From contig NZ_KI911328.1 of the NCBI RefSeq assembly GCF_000513955.1, positions 104,431-168,430 of the forward strand: a stretch of DNA of 64,000 nucleotides, read 5' to 3'. The notes under the pieces were generated by a model. The model was not told where the DNA came from, did not search any database, and saw only the letters and a list, made by a program, of their open reading frames with translations. Below are positions 1-15,283 of the stretch, one piece after another. The stretch comes from Pseudoxanthomonas suwonensis J47. GTDB lineage: Bacteria > Pseudomonadota > Gammaproteobacteria > Xanthomonadales > Xanthomonadaceae. Both the position numbers and the translations under genes were made by a program. Position 1 is the first letter of the stretch; every line of letters begins with the position of its first letter.

Positions 1-767
1 TCCAGCATCCACTTCACGGTCAGGCCGAGCAGGTACCAGTTCCAGGTCGGCGGCGTGTTGAGCATCGAGTCGCGCGCCGCGTGCGAGGCGTAGGTGAAGA
101 TGTCGGCGCGCGGCTGGCCGGCGCGCTCGAGCAGGTCGCGGCGCACGATCACCACCGAGATGCCGACCGGGCCCAGGTTCTTCTGCGCGCCGGCGTAGAC
201 CAGCCCGTACTTCGACACATCCATCGGCTCGGAGGCGATCGACGAGCTGAAGTCCGCGAACAGCGGCACCTCGCCCACGTCCGGCGTTTCGCGGTACTCG
301 ACGCCGTGGATGGTCTCGTTGGCGGTGATGTGGACGTAGGCGGCGTCGGCGCTGAGCGACCAGCTGTCGCGCGGCGGGATGTCGCGGAAACCGCCAGCCT
401 CGCTGCTGGCGGCCACGTGCACGTTCACGTACGGCGTGACCTGCCTGATCGCGGTTTTGCTCCAGTGCCCGGTGACCACGTAGTCGACGGTCTGGCCGGG
501 AGCGGCGAAGTTCAGCGCCAGCAGGGCCTGGTGGGTGGTCGCGCCACCGGCCAGGAACAGCACCGCGTACTCGTCCGGGATCGACATCAGCCGGCGCAGG
601 TCGGCCTCGGCCCGGGCGGCCACGCCGATGAACTCGGCGCCGCGGTGGCTGAGCTCGACGATCGACGCACCCACCCCGTTCCAGTCCAGCATTTCCGCCT
701 GCGCCTGGCGCAGGACTGCTTCCGGCAACGTCGCAGGGCCGGCACTGAAGTTGTAGGCGCGCGCCAT
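1..767 (-). CDS. serC: Phosphoserine aminotransferase SerC (3' part outside window)
   Basis: SerC transfers an amino group from glutamate to 3-phosphohydroxypyruvate (serine synthesis) and also acts in pyridoxine synthesis; it is a cytosolic PLP enzyme. The gene reads leftward from an ATG at 765-767 and runs off the window after about 255 codons, so the C-terminal third is missing. The N-terminus has the family start [15 protein letters not shown]. The [14 protein letters not shown] segment and the PLP-lysine motif [10 protein letters not shown] (Lys196) match SerC closely. It is divergent from msrP. In xanthomonads serC is usually followed by pheA and aroA, which would lie outside the window. 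The identity is near certain. Confidence 0.95.
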   Translation of the reverse strand, partial: MARAYNFSAGPATLPEAVLRQAQAEMLDWNGVGASIVELSHRGAEFIGVAARAEADLRRLMSIPDEYAVLFLAGGATTHQALLALNFAAPGQTVDYVVTGHWSKTAIRQVTPYVNVHVAASSEAGGFRDIPPRDSWSLSADAAYVHITANETIHGVEYRETPDVGEVPLFADFSSSIASEPMDVSKYGLVYAGAQKNLGPVGISVVIVRRDLLERAGQPRADIFTYASHAARDSMLNTPPTWNWYLLGLTVKWML

Positions 768-918
768 GAACCACCTGTCACGAAAGGTTCCGTAGTATGC
801 CGCAGTGCAGCGGCGCCGGTGGCAGCGGTTGCGGTCGCAACCAAGGCCCGCCCGGCGGTCGCCGGGAACCCTCCGCCGCCGCCCGCGGTCACACCCCCAT
901 CCCCCCGGGAGCACCGCA

Positions 919-1890
<972 letters not shown>

Positions 1891-1924
1891 GTGCGGCTGC
1901 CGCGCGGACCCGGGCCGGCGCCGC

Positions 1925-2575
1925 ATGAGCCGGCGCCCGGTCGCGCGCCCGCCCACCTCGCCGCGGCTGCTGGCGGCCAAGGCCCTGGTCCACGCCGCGG
2001 CGCTGGCGCCGGCCACCTGGCTGGCCTGGCAGATCGCCGAGGTCTGGCGCCACGGCAGCGACGCCCTCGGCGCCGACCCGGTGGCCGAGATCGAACACCG
2101 CACCGGGCTGTGGGCGCTGCGCATGCTGATGCTGACCCTGGCCATCACCCCGCTGCGCCAGCTCAGCGGCCAGACCGTGCTGCTGCGCTTCCGCCGCATG
2201 CTCGGCCTGTACGCGTTCTTCTACGCCTGCCTGCACCTGGCCGCCTACCTGGTGCTGGACCTGGGCGGCTACTGGGCGCAGCTGTTCGAGGACATCGCCA
2301 AGCGACCCTTCATCACCGTCGGCTTCCTCGCCTGGTTGTTGCTGGTGCCGCTGGCGGCCACCTCGACCCTGGGCTGGATGCGCCGGCTGGGCCGGCGCTG
2401 GGGCCAGTTGCACCGGCTGGTCTACGCGATCGCCGTGCTGGCGGTGCTGCACTTCTGGTGGCTGGTGAAGTCCGACGTGCGCGAACCGGCGCTGTACGCG
2501 GCGATCGCAGCGGTGCTGCTGGGCTGGCGCCTGTACCGCCGGCTCAGCGCGCGCCGAACCACAGCAGCGCGCTGA
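1925..2575 (+). CDS. msrQ: MsrQ, heme-binding membrane subunit of the methionine sulfoxide reductase
   Basis: MsrQ (YedZ) is an inner-membrane heme b protein that passes quinone-derived electrons to periplasmic MsrP. The 216-residue product has about six hydrophobic segments. Histidines expected for heme binding are visible in YACLHLAAYL, in LHRLVYAIAVLAVLHFWW and nearby, and TLAITPLRQL with RRMLGLYAFFYA is typical of the ferric-reductase-like domain. It lies 34 bp after msrP and is presumably co-transcribed. Its last 32 bases overlap the 3' end of the convergent FHA gene, so no terminator separates the two. Confidence 0.92.
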   Translation: MSRRPVARPPTSPRLLAAKALVHAAALAPATWLAWQIAEVWRHGSDALGADPVAEIEHRTGLWALRMLMLTLAITPLRQLSGQTVLLRFRRMLGLYAFFYACLHLAAYLVLDLGGYWAQLFEDIAKRPFITVGFLAWLLLVPLAATSTLGWMRRLGRRWGQLHRLVYAIAVLAVLHFWWLVKSDVREPALYAAIAAVLLGWRLYRRLSARRTTAAR

Positions 2576-3329
2576 GCGCCAGGCCCAGCAGCGCGGCGGC
2601 CAGCAGCAGCCACGGCAGGCGCTTGGCCGGGCGCGGCGGCGGTGCGGCCGGCGCCGGTTCGGCATCCGGCTGCGGCGACGGGGCCAGCTTCGGCTGCTCG
2701 CCGCCGGCCGGGAACTCGACCACGAAGCGGTGCTGGCCCTCGAACACGATCTGGTCGCCGGGGCCGAGCATGGCGTCGCGCACCGGCACGCCGTTGACCA
2801 CGCTGGCCTCGCCGCCGAGGCTGCGCAGCAGGACCACGTCGCCGTGCCGTTCCAGCAGCGCGTGGCGCGGCGGGAACGCCGGATCGTCGATGCGGATGTC
2901 GGCTTCGCGCGAGGCGCCGACCAGGCGTGGCGGGCCGAGGGTGAAGCTGCGCCCGTGGTGCTGGCCACCGACGCCGCGCAGGACCACGCGCGGATCGCCG
3001 GCATGCTCGCCCGGATCGGGCAGCGGCGCCGGCGGCCGTACCGGCGCCTGCACCAGCAGTTCGACGCCGTCGACGTACATCGCGTCGCCGGCGCGCAGCA
3101 GGGCCATGCGCTGCACCGGGCGGCCGTTGACGTGCACGCCGCGCGCGCCGGCCGGCACCTGCAGCCACAGGCCGCGCAGGTCCAGGCACAGCTGCGCCAG
3201 CAGCACGCCGGGCACGCCATCGCCGATCCCCAGCACGCCATTGGGCTGGCGGACCACGCGGTGGACGCCGGGAATCAGCGGATGGTCCGCCTGCTGGCGA
3301 TTGCTGAAATGGAGTCGCAGGTCGGACAT
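2544..3329 (-). CDS. FHA-domain protein with C-terminal membrane anchor
   Basis: The 261-residue protein has two forkhead-associated-like modules. One is near residues 20-90 (GVHVNGRPVQRMALLRAGDAM). A better-conserved one lies near 120-210, with LVGASREADIRIDDPAFPPRHA, GEASVVNGVPV and GPGDQIVFEG. FHA folds bind phosphothreonine peptides. A proline-rich linker leads to one hydrophobic C-terminal segment (LPWLLLAAALLGLALSALLWF), so the FHA modules should face the cytoplasm on a single-pass anchor. The ATG at 3329 is preferred to an in-frame TTG three codons upstream. No Ser/Thr kinase is visible nearby, so the partner is unknown. Confidence 0.75.
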   Translation of the reverse strand: MSDLRLHFSNRQQADHPLIPGVHRVVRQPNGVLGIGDGVPGVLLAQLCLDLRGLWLQVPAGARGVHVNGRPVQRMALLRAGDAMYVDGVELLVQAPVRPPAPLPDPGEHAGDPRVVLRGVGGQHHGRSFTLGPPRLVGASREADIRIDDPAFPPRHALLERHGDVVLLRSLGGEASVVNGVPVRDAMLGPGDQIVFEGQHRFVVEFPAGGEQPKLAPSPQPDAEPAPAAPPPRPAKRLPWLLLAAALLGLALSALLWFGAR

Positions 3330-3421
3330 TGGCGGCAAAGCCTAGCAAATCCCGGGCACTGCAGGCTGGCCCGATGCGCGCTGCGCGGCTACGCTGGCGC
3401 CCCCTCGCATCCGGAACGAGC

Positions 3422-3697
3422 ATGGCCCGCATCGACATCCAGCATCCGCACCGGCGCAGCAGCGAAGAAGCCCGGCGCATCGTCGACGGCATCGCCGCGC
3501 AGCTGCGCGAACGCTTCGGCGTGGCCGCCGACTGGCGCGGCGACGCGGTCGACCTGAGCGGCCCCGGCTTCAAGGGCCTGGTGAAGCTGCTGCCCGGACA
3601 GGTGCAGGTGAGCGCCGAGCTCGGCTTCCTGCTGTCGGCGTTGCGCGGCCAGGTCGAGGCGGAGATCCGCCGCGTGCTAGCCGAGCGCCTGGACTGA
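3422..3697 (+). CDS. Polyhydroxyalkanoic acid system family protein (PHA granule region)
   Basis: The 91-residue protein starts MARIDIQHPHRRSSEEA at the ATG at 3422; upstream in-frame codons do not look coding. It matches what I know of the small PHA_gran_rgn family (an SRPBCC-like fold), with GPGFKGLVKLLPGQVQVSAELG typical of its C-terminal half. Members are coded near phasins and polyhydroxyalkanoate genes but have no defined reaction. The phasin-like gene 80 bp downstream on the same strand supports the link. No PHA synthase is in the window. Confidence 0.75.
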   Translation: MARIDIQHPHRRSSEEARRIVDGIAAQLRERFGVAADWRGDAVDLSGPGFKGLVKLLPGQVQVSAELGFLLSALRGQVEAEIRRVLAERLD

Positions 3698-3776
3698 GCT
3701 CCGGGCGCGCCTCACGCCCTCTTATCGGCGGCGTGCCCACACTGGCATGGCACCCCGTCACAGCAGAGGAGCGGAC

Positions 3777-4268
3777 ATGAGCGCTGAACCCCGCAACGCC
3801 ACTTTCGCCAATGTATCCGAGCTGCAGGCGCAGGCCGCGCGCATCGCCCGCGAGCTCGGCGACAACGCCCACCAGGTCTGGCTGGCCGGCATCGGCGCGC
3901 TGGCCCGCGCGGAGTCCGAGGGCAGCCGCCTGTTCGAACAGCTCGCCGAGGAAGGCCGCCAGGTCGGCGAAGGCGGCGAGTCCCAGCAGGGCGCCAGCGC
4001 CGCCAGCCGCCTGGAGAGCCTGCGGCAGAGCCTGGACGCGGCCGTGGGCAAGGCCCAGGCCCGCGCCGGCGAGGCTTGGGAGAGCGTCGGCCGCGCGTTC
4101 GAGCACCGCGTCCAGCAGGCCCTGCGCGACCTGGACGTGCCGACCCGCGAGGACATCGACGCGCTCGGCGCCCGCATCGATGCGCTGACCCGCGAGCTGC
4201 AGCGCTCGCGCCCGGCCGAGGCCGCCGTCCCGCCTCCGCCGCCGTCGTCGGTAAATACCGGCCTGTAA
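3777..4268 (+). CDS. Phasin-family protein (PhaF/PhaI-like)
   Basis: Phasins coat polyhydroxyalkanoate granules or help place them. The 163-residue protein begins at the ATG at 3777, six bases after an AGGAG motif. Residues about 10-130 form amphipathic, Ala/Glu/Arg-rich helix including the phasin segment SRQVWLAGIGALARAESEG-like (seen here as HQVWLAGIGALARAESEG) and RVQQALRDLDVPTREDIDALG. A short Pro-rich tail follows. PHA-synthesis genes are absent locally, so granule binding is inferred from the family. A candidate small RNA follows. Confidence 0.8.
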   Translation: MSAEPRNATFANVSELQAQAARIARELGDNAHQVWLAGIGALARAESEGSRLFEQLAEEGRQVGEGGESQQGASAASRLESLRQSLDAAVGKAQARAGEAWESVGRAFEHRVQQALRDLDVPTREDIDALGARIDALTRELQRSRPAEAAVPPPPPSSVNTGL

Positions 4269-4299
4269 AGGAATTCCCCGCGCCCAGACCGGTGGATTG

Positions 4300-4328
4300 T
4301 TGCAGGGCACAACGCGCTGCGGCAGAAT
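4300..4328 (+). promoter_or_regulatory. Sigma-70-like promoter ahead of a candidate small RNA
   Basis: TTGCAG at 4300-4305 and CAGAAT at 4323-4328 are separated by exactly 17 bases, a fair match to the sigma-70 consensus in otherwise GC-rich DNA. Initiation would fall near 4335, just at the base of the hairpin at 4336-4395. It could equally serve the gene at 4470. Prediction only. Confidence 0.35.
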
Positions 4329-4334
4329 CGGAAC

Positions 4335-4404
4335 CGGCCCGCCAGTCCACCTGCCGTTTGCTCCCCTCCCCTCTCGGCTCCCGGACTGGCGGGCCACTTT
4401 CGTC
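4335..4404 (+). ncRNA. Candidate small RNA or structured leader with C-rich loop
   Basis: A perfect 13-bp inverted repeat (GGCCCGCCAGTCC at 4336-4348 and its complement at 4383-4395) encloses a 34-base pyrimidine-rich loop containing CTCCCCTCCCCTCTC. ACTTTCGTCTT follows, a weak U-rich tail. A promoter-like pair ends seven bases upstream. C-rich loops in known xanthomonad small RNAs pair with G-rich ribosome-binding regions, so a regulatory role is conceivable. The alternative is a large-loop terminator of the phasin gene or the 5' leader of the next gene. Confidence 0.35.
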
Positions 4405-4469
4405 TTAGCAATAGCGGCCCGCCGCCGTGTAACAATCCGCCCTGCACAGGGGCCGGAACAGGGGTAGAC

Positions 4470-5450
4470 ATGTCGTCGTGGACTGTAGGACTTGCGCTCG
4501 CCGCGCTCGTGGCGACGGCGTCCGCTGCGTACCTGTGGCTGGTACGCCGCCCCGAGAAGGAACTCGACGCAGGATTGCGCGCACTGGCCAACCTGCGCTG
4601 GCGCGAGATCGCCACCATCATCGGCCAGGCCATGCAGCAGCGCGGCCTGCGCGACGTCGCCATGCATGCCGACAGCGGCAGCGATCCCACCAGCAGCCAG
4701 CTGCTGATGACCGACGGCGACAGCCGCTGGCTGCTGTCGTGCAAGCACGGCATGGCCTATCGCCTCGGCGTCGCCGCGGTCGACGAGCTGGCCGCGGGCA
4801 TGGAACTGACCGGCGCGCGCGCCGGCATCCTGCTCACCGAGGGCCGCGCCGGCCGGGAAGCGTTGTCGGCGGCCGCCGAACGCGGCATCGAGATCATCGA
4901 CGGCCGCCGGTTGTGGCCACTGCTCAAGCCGTTCCTGCCGCAGGAAACCACCGCCGGCATCGCCGCCCGGACCATCGCCGAAGCCAAGCGGCAGATGACC
5001 GTGGCCGTGGCCGGCTCGATCGCCCTGGGGCTGGCTGTGGCGGTGCTGCTGCCGCGGTTGGCCCAGGAAGAACCAGCACCTGCCACCGCCACCCAGGCCG
5101 CACCGCCACCGGCGGCCACGGCCACACCCACGCAGCCGGCGCTGCCGGAGCAGCCCGCGCAGGATCCGGTGACCGGCAAGGCCATCGAGGACAACCCCGA
5201 CGCGGCCACCGAGGCGCGCTACCAGGCCGAGATCGCGCGCGCGCTCAACAACGTGCCGGGCATCACCCGCGCCTACTGGCTCACCCGCGCCACCCTGGTG
5301 GTGGAGCGCACGGCCACCGACAAGATCATCTGGCCGTTCATCTGTGGCGAACTGGAGCGCTATCCCTCGCTGCGCACCGTGCGCGTGCAGCTCAACCCGC
5401 GCCCGGGCACCGACGAGCCGGTGCGCTGGCGGCAGTGCCGCACGATGTGA
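4470..5450 (+). CDS. Membrane protein with Mrr/restriction-endonuclease-like domain
   Basis: The 326-residue protein has an N-terminal membrane segment (residues about 5-25), then a cytoplasmic Mrr_cat-like domain at about 35-165. The domain carries an aspartate-rich strand and SCKHG (LLMTDGDSRWLLSCKHG), resembling the D...(E/Q)xK core of this nuclease superfamily with Ser-Cys replacing the usual acidic/glutamine residue. A second membrane segment lies near 178-198, followed by an Ala/Pro/Thr-rich linker and a C-terminal domain of about 110 residues with two cysteines. The topology suggests an envelope protein, not a classical restriction enzyme. No methyltransferase is adjacent. An AGGGG motif precedes the ATG by five bases. 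Confidence 0.65.
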   Translation: MSSWTVGLALAALVATASAAYLWLVRRPEKELDAGLRALANLRWREIATIIGQAMQQRGLRDVAMHADSGSDPTSSQLLMTDGDSRWLLSCKHGMAYRLGVAAVDELAAGMELTGARAGILLTEGRAGREALSAAAERGIEIIDGRRLWPLLKPFLPQETTAGIAARTIAEAKRQMTVAVAGSIALGLAVAVLLPRLAQEEPAPATATQAAPPPAATATPTQPALPEQPAQDPVTGKAIEDNPDAATEARYQAEIARALNNVPGITRAYWLTRATLVVERTATDKIIWPFICGELERYPSLRTVRVQLNPRPGTDEPVRWRQCRTM

Positions 5451-5503
5451 CCGTGCCCCGCGCGGCGCGCGCGACCTGAGCGCGGCCGCCACGGCCGCAT
5501 AAA

Positions 5504-5533
5504 GCAGAAGCCGGCCCTGGGGCCGGCTTCTGC
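5504..5533. terminator. Bidirectional rho-independent terminator
   Basis: A perfect 13-bp stem GCAGAAGCCGGCC (5504-5516) and its complement (5521-5533) close a four-base loop. GTTTT follows on the plus strand and AAA precedes it (a U-run on the minus strand). It separates the convergent Mrr-like gene and gyrA and should stop both. Confidence 0.85.
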
Positions 5534-5555
5534 GTTTTACAGCGCTGCGCCGCGA

Positions 5556-8159
<2,604 letters not shown>

Positions 8160-8347
8160 CAGGGCTCTTCTTCAGGTTCTTCGTGGCGCCGCCGGCGACA
8201 GGCGCCGGGGCGCTGCGCGGAGGTCTCCGCGCAACCTGTCGATTCTACCACAAACCGGGCCCGCACGGAGCCGCATTTCCACGCAGAAACAAGTACTTGC
8301 GTCGCGAAAGAGGCGACCTGGGCGGCGGTTTTCCGGGACAGCGGCGC

Positions 8348-9406
8348 TCAGGCCGCGAACAGGGCCCGCATCCGTACCGCGTCGGGAGCGGTGACCACGC
8401 CCTTCTCGGTAACGATGGCGTCGATCAGCGAGGCCGGGGTGACGTCGAACACCGGGTTCCAGGCAGCCACGCCCTCGGCCACCGTACGCACGCCGCCCAC
8501 GCCATGCAGCTCGCCCGGGTCGCGCTGTTCGATCTCGATGGCGTCGCCGTCCGGCGTGTCCAGGTCCACGGTCGAGGACGGCGCCACGACCATGAACTTG
8601 ACCCCGTGGTGGCGGGCGGCGATGGCCAGCTGGTAGGTACCGATCTTGTTGGCGGTATCGCCGTTGGCGCAGATCCGGTCGGCGCCGACCACCACCCACT
8701 GCACCGCGCCGGTCTTCATCAGGTGCGAGGCGGCCGAATCGGCGATCAGGGTGGCGTCGATGCCGTCCTGCTGCAGCTCCCATACGGTCAGGCGTGCGCC
8801 CTGCAGCCACGGCCGGGTCTCGCCGGCGAAGACGCGGGCGATGCGCCCGGACGCCATGCCCGCGCGGATCACGCCCAGCGCGGTGCCGAAGCCGGCGGTG
8901 GCCAGCGAGCCGGTATTGCAGTGGGTCAGCACGCCGCTGCCCGGTTCGATCAGGGCCGCGCCCAGCGCGCCCATGTGGCGGTTGGCGGCCAGATCCTCGT
9001 CGGCGATGGCCCTGGCCTCGCGCTCGACCACTTCGCGCCAGTCGGCGCCGGCGCCAGCCACGGCACGACGCATCCGCGCCAGCGCCCAGGCGAGGTTCAC
9101 CGCGGTCGGGCGCGCGGCGTTGAGCCGCTGCAGCGCCGGTTCCAGCTTCGCCGCCGCTTCGGCGCCGTCGGCCGCCTCGACGCCGCGCGACGCCAGCACC
9201 ACGCCCCAGGCCGCGGCGATGCCGATCGCCGGGGCGCCGCGCACGACCAGGTCGCGGATCGCGGTGGCGACCGCGTCGCTGTCGTGGCAGGCGACGTGTT
9301 CGATCAGGAACGGCAGCTTGCGCTGGTCCAGCAGTTCCAGGGCATCGCCGGTCCACAGGATCGGACGGACGTGGTCGTAGCGGTCGAAGTCGAAGCCGGT
9401 TTCCAT
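8348..9406 (-). CDS. mtnA: Methylthioribose-1-phosphate isomerase MtnA
   Basis: MtnA converts 5-methylthioribose 1-phosphate to the ribulose form in methionine salvage. The 352-residue protein carries the family motifs [15 protein letters not shown] (RGxxAIG), [14 protein letters not shown] with the catalytic Cys163, and [18 protein letters not shown] with the catalytic Asp243. Length and motifs match MtnA rather than the related eIF-2B subunits. It is upstream of gyrA on the same strand with a 188-bp gap, an arrangement I recall from xanthomonads. Other salvage enzymes are not in the window. Confidence 0.95.
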   Translation of the reverse strand: METGFDFDRYDHVRPILWTGDALELLDQRKLPFLIEHVACHDSDAVATAIRDLVVRGAPAIGIAAAWGVVLASRGVEAADGAEAAAKLEPALQRLNAARPTAVNLAWALARMRRAVAGAGADWREVVEREARAIADEDLAANRHMGALGAALIEPGSGVLTHCNTGSLATAGFGTALGVIRAGMASGRIARVFAGETRPWLQGARLTVWELQQDGIDATLIADSAASHLMKTGAVQWVVVGADRICANGDTANKIGTYQLAIAARHHGVKFMVVAPSSTVDLDTPDGDAIEIEQRDPGELHGVGGVRTVAEGVAAWNPVFDVTPASLIDAIVTEKGVVTAPDAVRMRALFAA

Positions 9407-9448
9407 GCTGCCATTCTACCCGCCGGCGCTACCGTGCCGGCGCGTGCG

Positions 9449-10174
9449 TCATTCCACCGCGAACTGCGCGCGGCAGCCGTCGTCGACCCAGACGCCCTCG
9501 CGCTCCCAGCCCCAGCTGCGCCCTTCCTCGCAGGCCTTGCCCGAGATCTGGCGCAGCAGGCGCGCGCCGCGTTCGATGGTGGTGCCGCAGAAGCGTTTGC
9601 GGTTGCTCTTGGACTCGCAGACCAGCAGGCGCTCGCCCGGCGGGAAGCCGATGTCGCGGTCGCCGACCTCGAACTCGCCCTTGCAGCCGCGCGACACCCA
9701 CACCTCGTTGCGCCCGGCGCCCCAGCTTTCGCCGAAGCGGCACGGCAACGCCGAGGTCTGCCGCAGCAGCCGCACCGGCGCGCCACGCAGGGCCACCGCG
9801 CAGGACTCGGGGGTGCCGCGGGACTCGCAGCGCACGACCGTGCGGACCACTGCCCCGCCCTGGAGCGGCGCGGCGAACTCGGCGCGGCAGCCGCGCGCCA
9901 CCCAGACGCCGGCCACGTCGACGCCCCAGTCGGTATTGCGGATGCAGGAGGCCTCCGACAGCTGCCGGACCAGGTGCACGCCGGCACTGGTATCCATCGG
10001 GCAATGCACGCGGTGCATGCCGTCGGCTTCGCAGCGCACGATGCCCGAAGGCGCGACCGGTGGCGCGGCCTGCGCGGCCGGCGGCTCGTCGGTTCCAGCC
10101 CAGGCGGGCGCGCAGACCAGGGCCAGCGTGAGCGGCCATGCCTTGCGATACCGGTTGCCGTGCCCTGCCTGCAT
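9449..10174 (-). CDS. Secreted DUF3011 protein with three cysteine-rich repeats
   Basis: The 241-residue protein starts at the ATG at 10174, just after a strong GGAGGGGGG ribosome site. A signal peptide spans about residues 8-26 (WPLTLALVCAPAWA). The mature protein has three repeats of about 55-60 residues. Each starts with V-x-C-E, has a central hydrophobic LLRQ(T/I)S-x(4)-C element and ends V-W-V-x(3)-G-C-(R/K)-x(2)-F, giving four regularly spaced cysteines per repeat. This is the DUF3011 architecture; no function is established. The fold should be disulfide-stabilised in the periplasm or outside the cell. Confidence 0.8.
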   Translation of the reverse strand: MQAGHGNRYRKAWPLTLALVCAPAWAGTDEPPAAQAAPPVAPSGIVRCEADGMHRVHCPMDTSAGVHLVRQLSEASCIRNTDWGVDVAGVWVARGCRAEFAAPLQGGAVVRTVVRCESRGTPESCAVALRGAPVRLLRQTSALPCRFGESWGAGRNEVWVSRGCKGEFEVGDRDIGFPPGERLLVCESKSNRKRFCGTTIERGARLLRQISGKACEEGRSWGWEREGVWVDDGCRAQFAVE

Positions 10175-10256
10175 CCCCCCTCCAGTTGCGGAGCCTGGCG
10201 TCATTGTCGCCGGCACCGTGGAAGCCACGGTGAACGGTGGAACCGGCGGCACGGGT

Positions 10257-14801
<4,545 letters not shown>

Positions 14802-14802
14802 C

Positions 14803-14850
14803 CGTAGTCCGGACCCGGGTCCCGGATGCGCTTCGCTTATCCGGGCTACG
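14803..14850. repeat. REP-like palindromic repeat
   Basis: CGTAGTCCGGA (14803-14813) pairs with TCCGGGCTACG (14840-14850) with one wobble. An inner pair, CCCGGAT (14821-14827) with ATCCGGG (14839-14845), forms an alternative stem. The text resembles the GTAGCCCGGAT...ATCCGGG dispersed repeats that I recall from xanthomonad intergenic regions. It starts two bases after the aminotransferase stop and may also act as its terminator or mRNA stabiliser. Confidence 0.6.
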
Positions 14851-14880
14851 AGAGAAATAACCCCTCTCCCATCGGAGTGA

Positions 14881-14917
14881 GACGGCATGTTTGCGCGCCA
14901 CCGGCGCGCATGCCGTC
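14881..14917. repeat. Palindromic hairpin element
   Basis: GACGGCATG (14881-14889) is exactly complementary to CATGCCGTC (14909-14917). Inside, CGCGCC and GGCGCG pair around an ACC loop, leaving a TTTG bulge on one side. It lies in the repeat block between the aminotransferase and zipA, between two CCCTCTCCC-type tracts. No gene product is supported here. Confidence 0.5.
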
Positions 14918-15018
14918 GAACGCCCGCGTCCTGTGGCCGCGGGCCGGGGCGCGGAGCGGCGGTTGGGGGAGAGGGCAGGTCTTCCGACGCCGCCAGGTTC
15001 CCCGACCCTCACCCCCTG

Positions 15019-15041
15019 CCCCTCTCCCGGAGGGAGAGGGG
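15019..15041. repeat. CCCCTCTCCC dispersed repeat hairpin
   Basis: A perfect 10-bp stem, CCCCTCTCCC (15019-15028) and GGGAGAGGGG (15032-15041), closes a GGA loop. The preceding CCCTCACCCCCTGCC is the usual left half of a dispersed repeat common in high-GC proteobacterial intergenic DNA. A matching GGGGGAGAGGGC tract at about 14967-14978 and CCCCTCTCCC at 14861-14870 suggest nested copies. Confidence 0.6.
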
Positions 15042-15083
15042 TTCAACAGCGAACGAAGCCACGACCCAGAGGCGCCCGAAGAC

Positions 15084-15187
15084 GCGGTAGCGCGGGGGTA
15101 TGGAGCAAGCGGCACATGGATGTGCCGCGGTCGCGCGTTGGAGCAGGACGCGGAACCGCGCGATGCGCCATACCCCCGCGCTGCCGC
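15084..15187. repeat. 104-bp three-way-junction palindrome, unknown type
   Basis: The outer arms (15084-15103 and 15168-15187) are 20 bp each and pair fully apart from one G-T wobble. Between them are two further hairpins: GCGGCACA/TGTGCCGC (15109-15128, TGGA loop) and TCGCGCG/CGCGCGA (15131-15163). The whole folds as a three-way junction on either strand. It ends about 96 bases before the zipA stop and could be a small non-autonomous repeat element or a structured RNA. No open frame in it looks coding. Confidence 0.5.
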
Positions 15188-15283
15188 GGCTCCGTCCGGA
15201 GCCGATGCCTTTAACGCTGTTGCGGTTGCTGTGCTGTCCCGAACGTGTCCGCCCGACGCAGCCTCACCAGCACGGCACCGCCA

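Noticed and set aside
4470..5450. A restriction-modification or other defence system around the Mrr-like gene.
   Set aside because: No methyltransferase, specificity or toxin gene is near, and the domain is membrane-tethered with an altered motif.
14802..15283. A CRISPR array in the repeat block.
   Set aside because: The elements are different palindromes with no regular repeat-spacer spacing and no cas genes are near.
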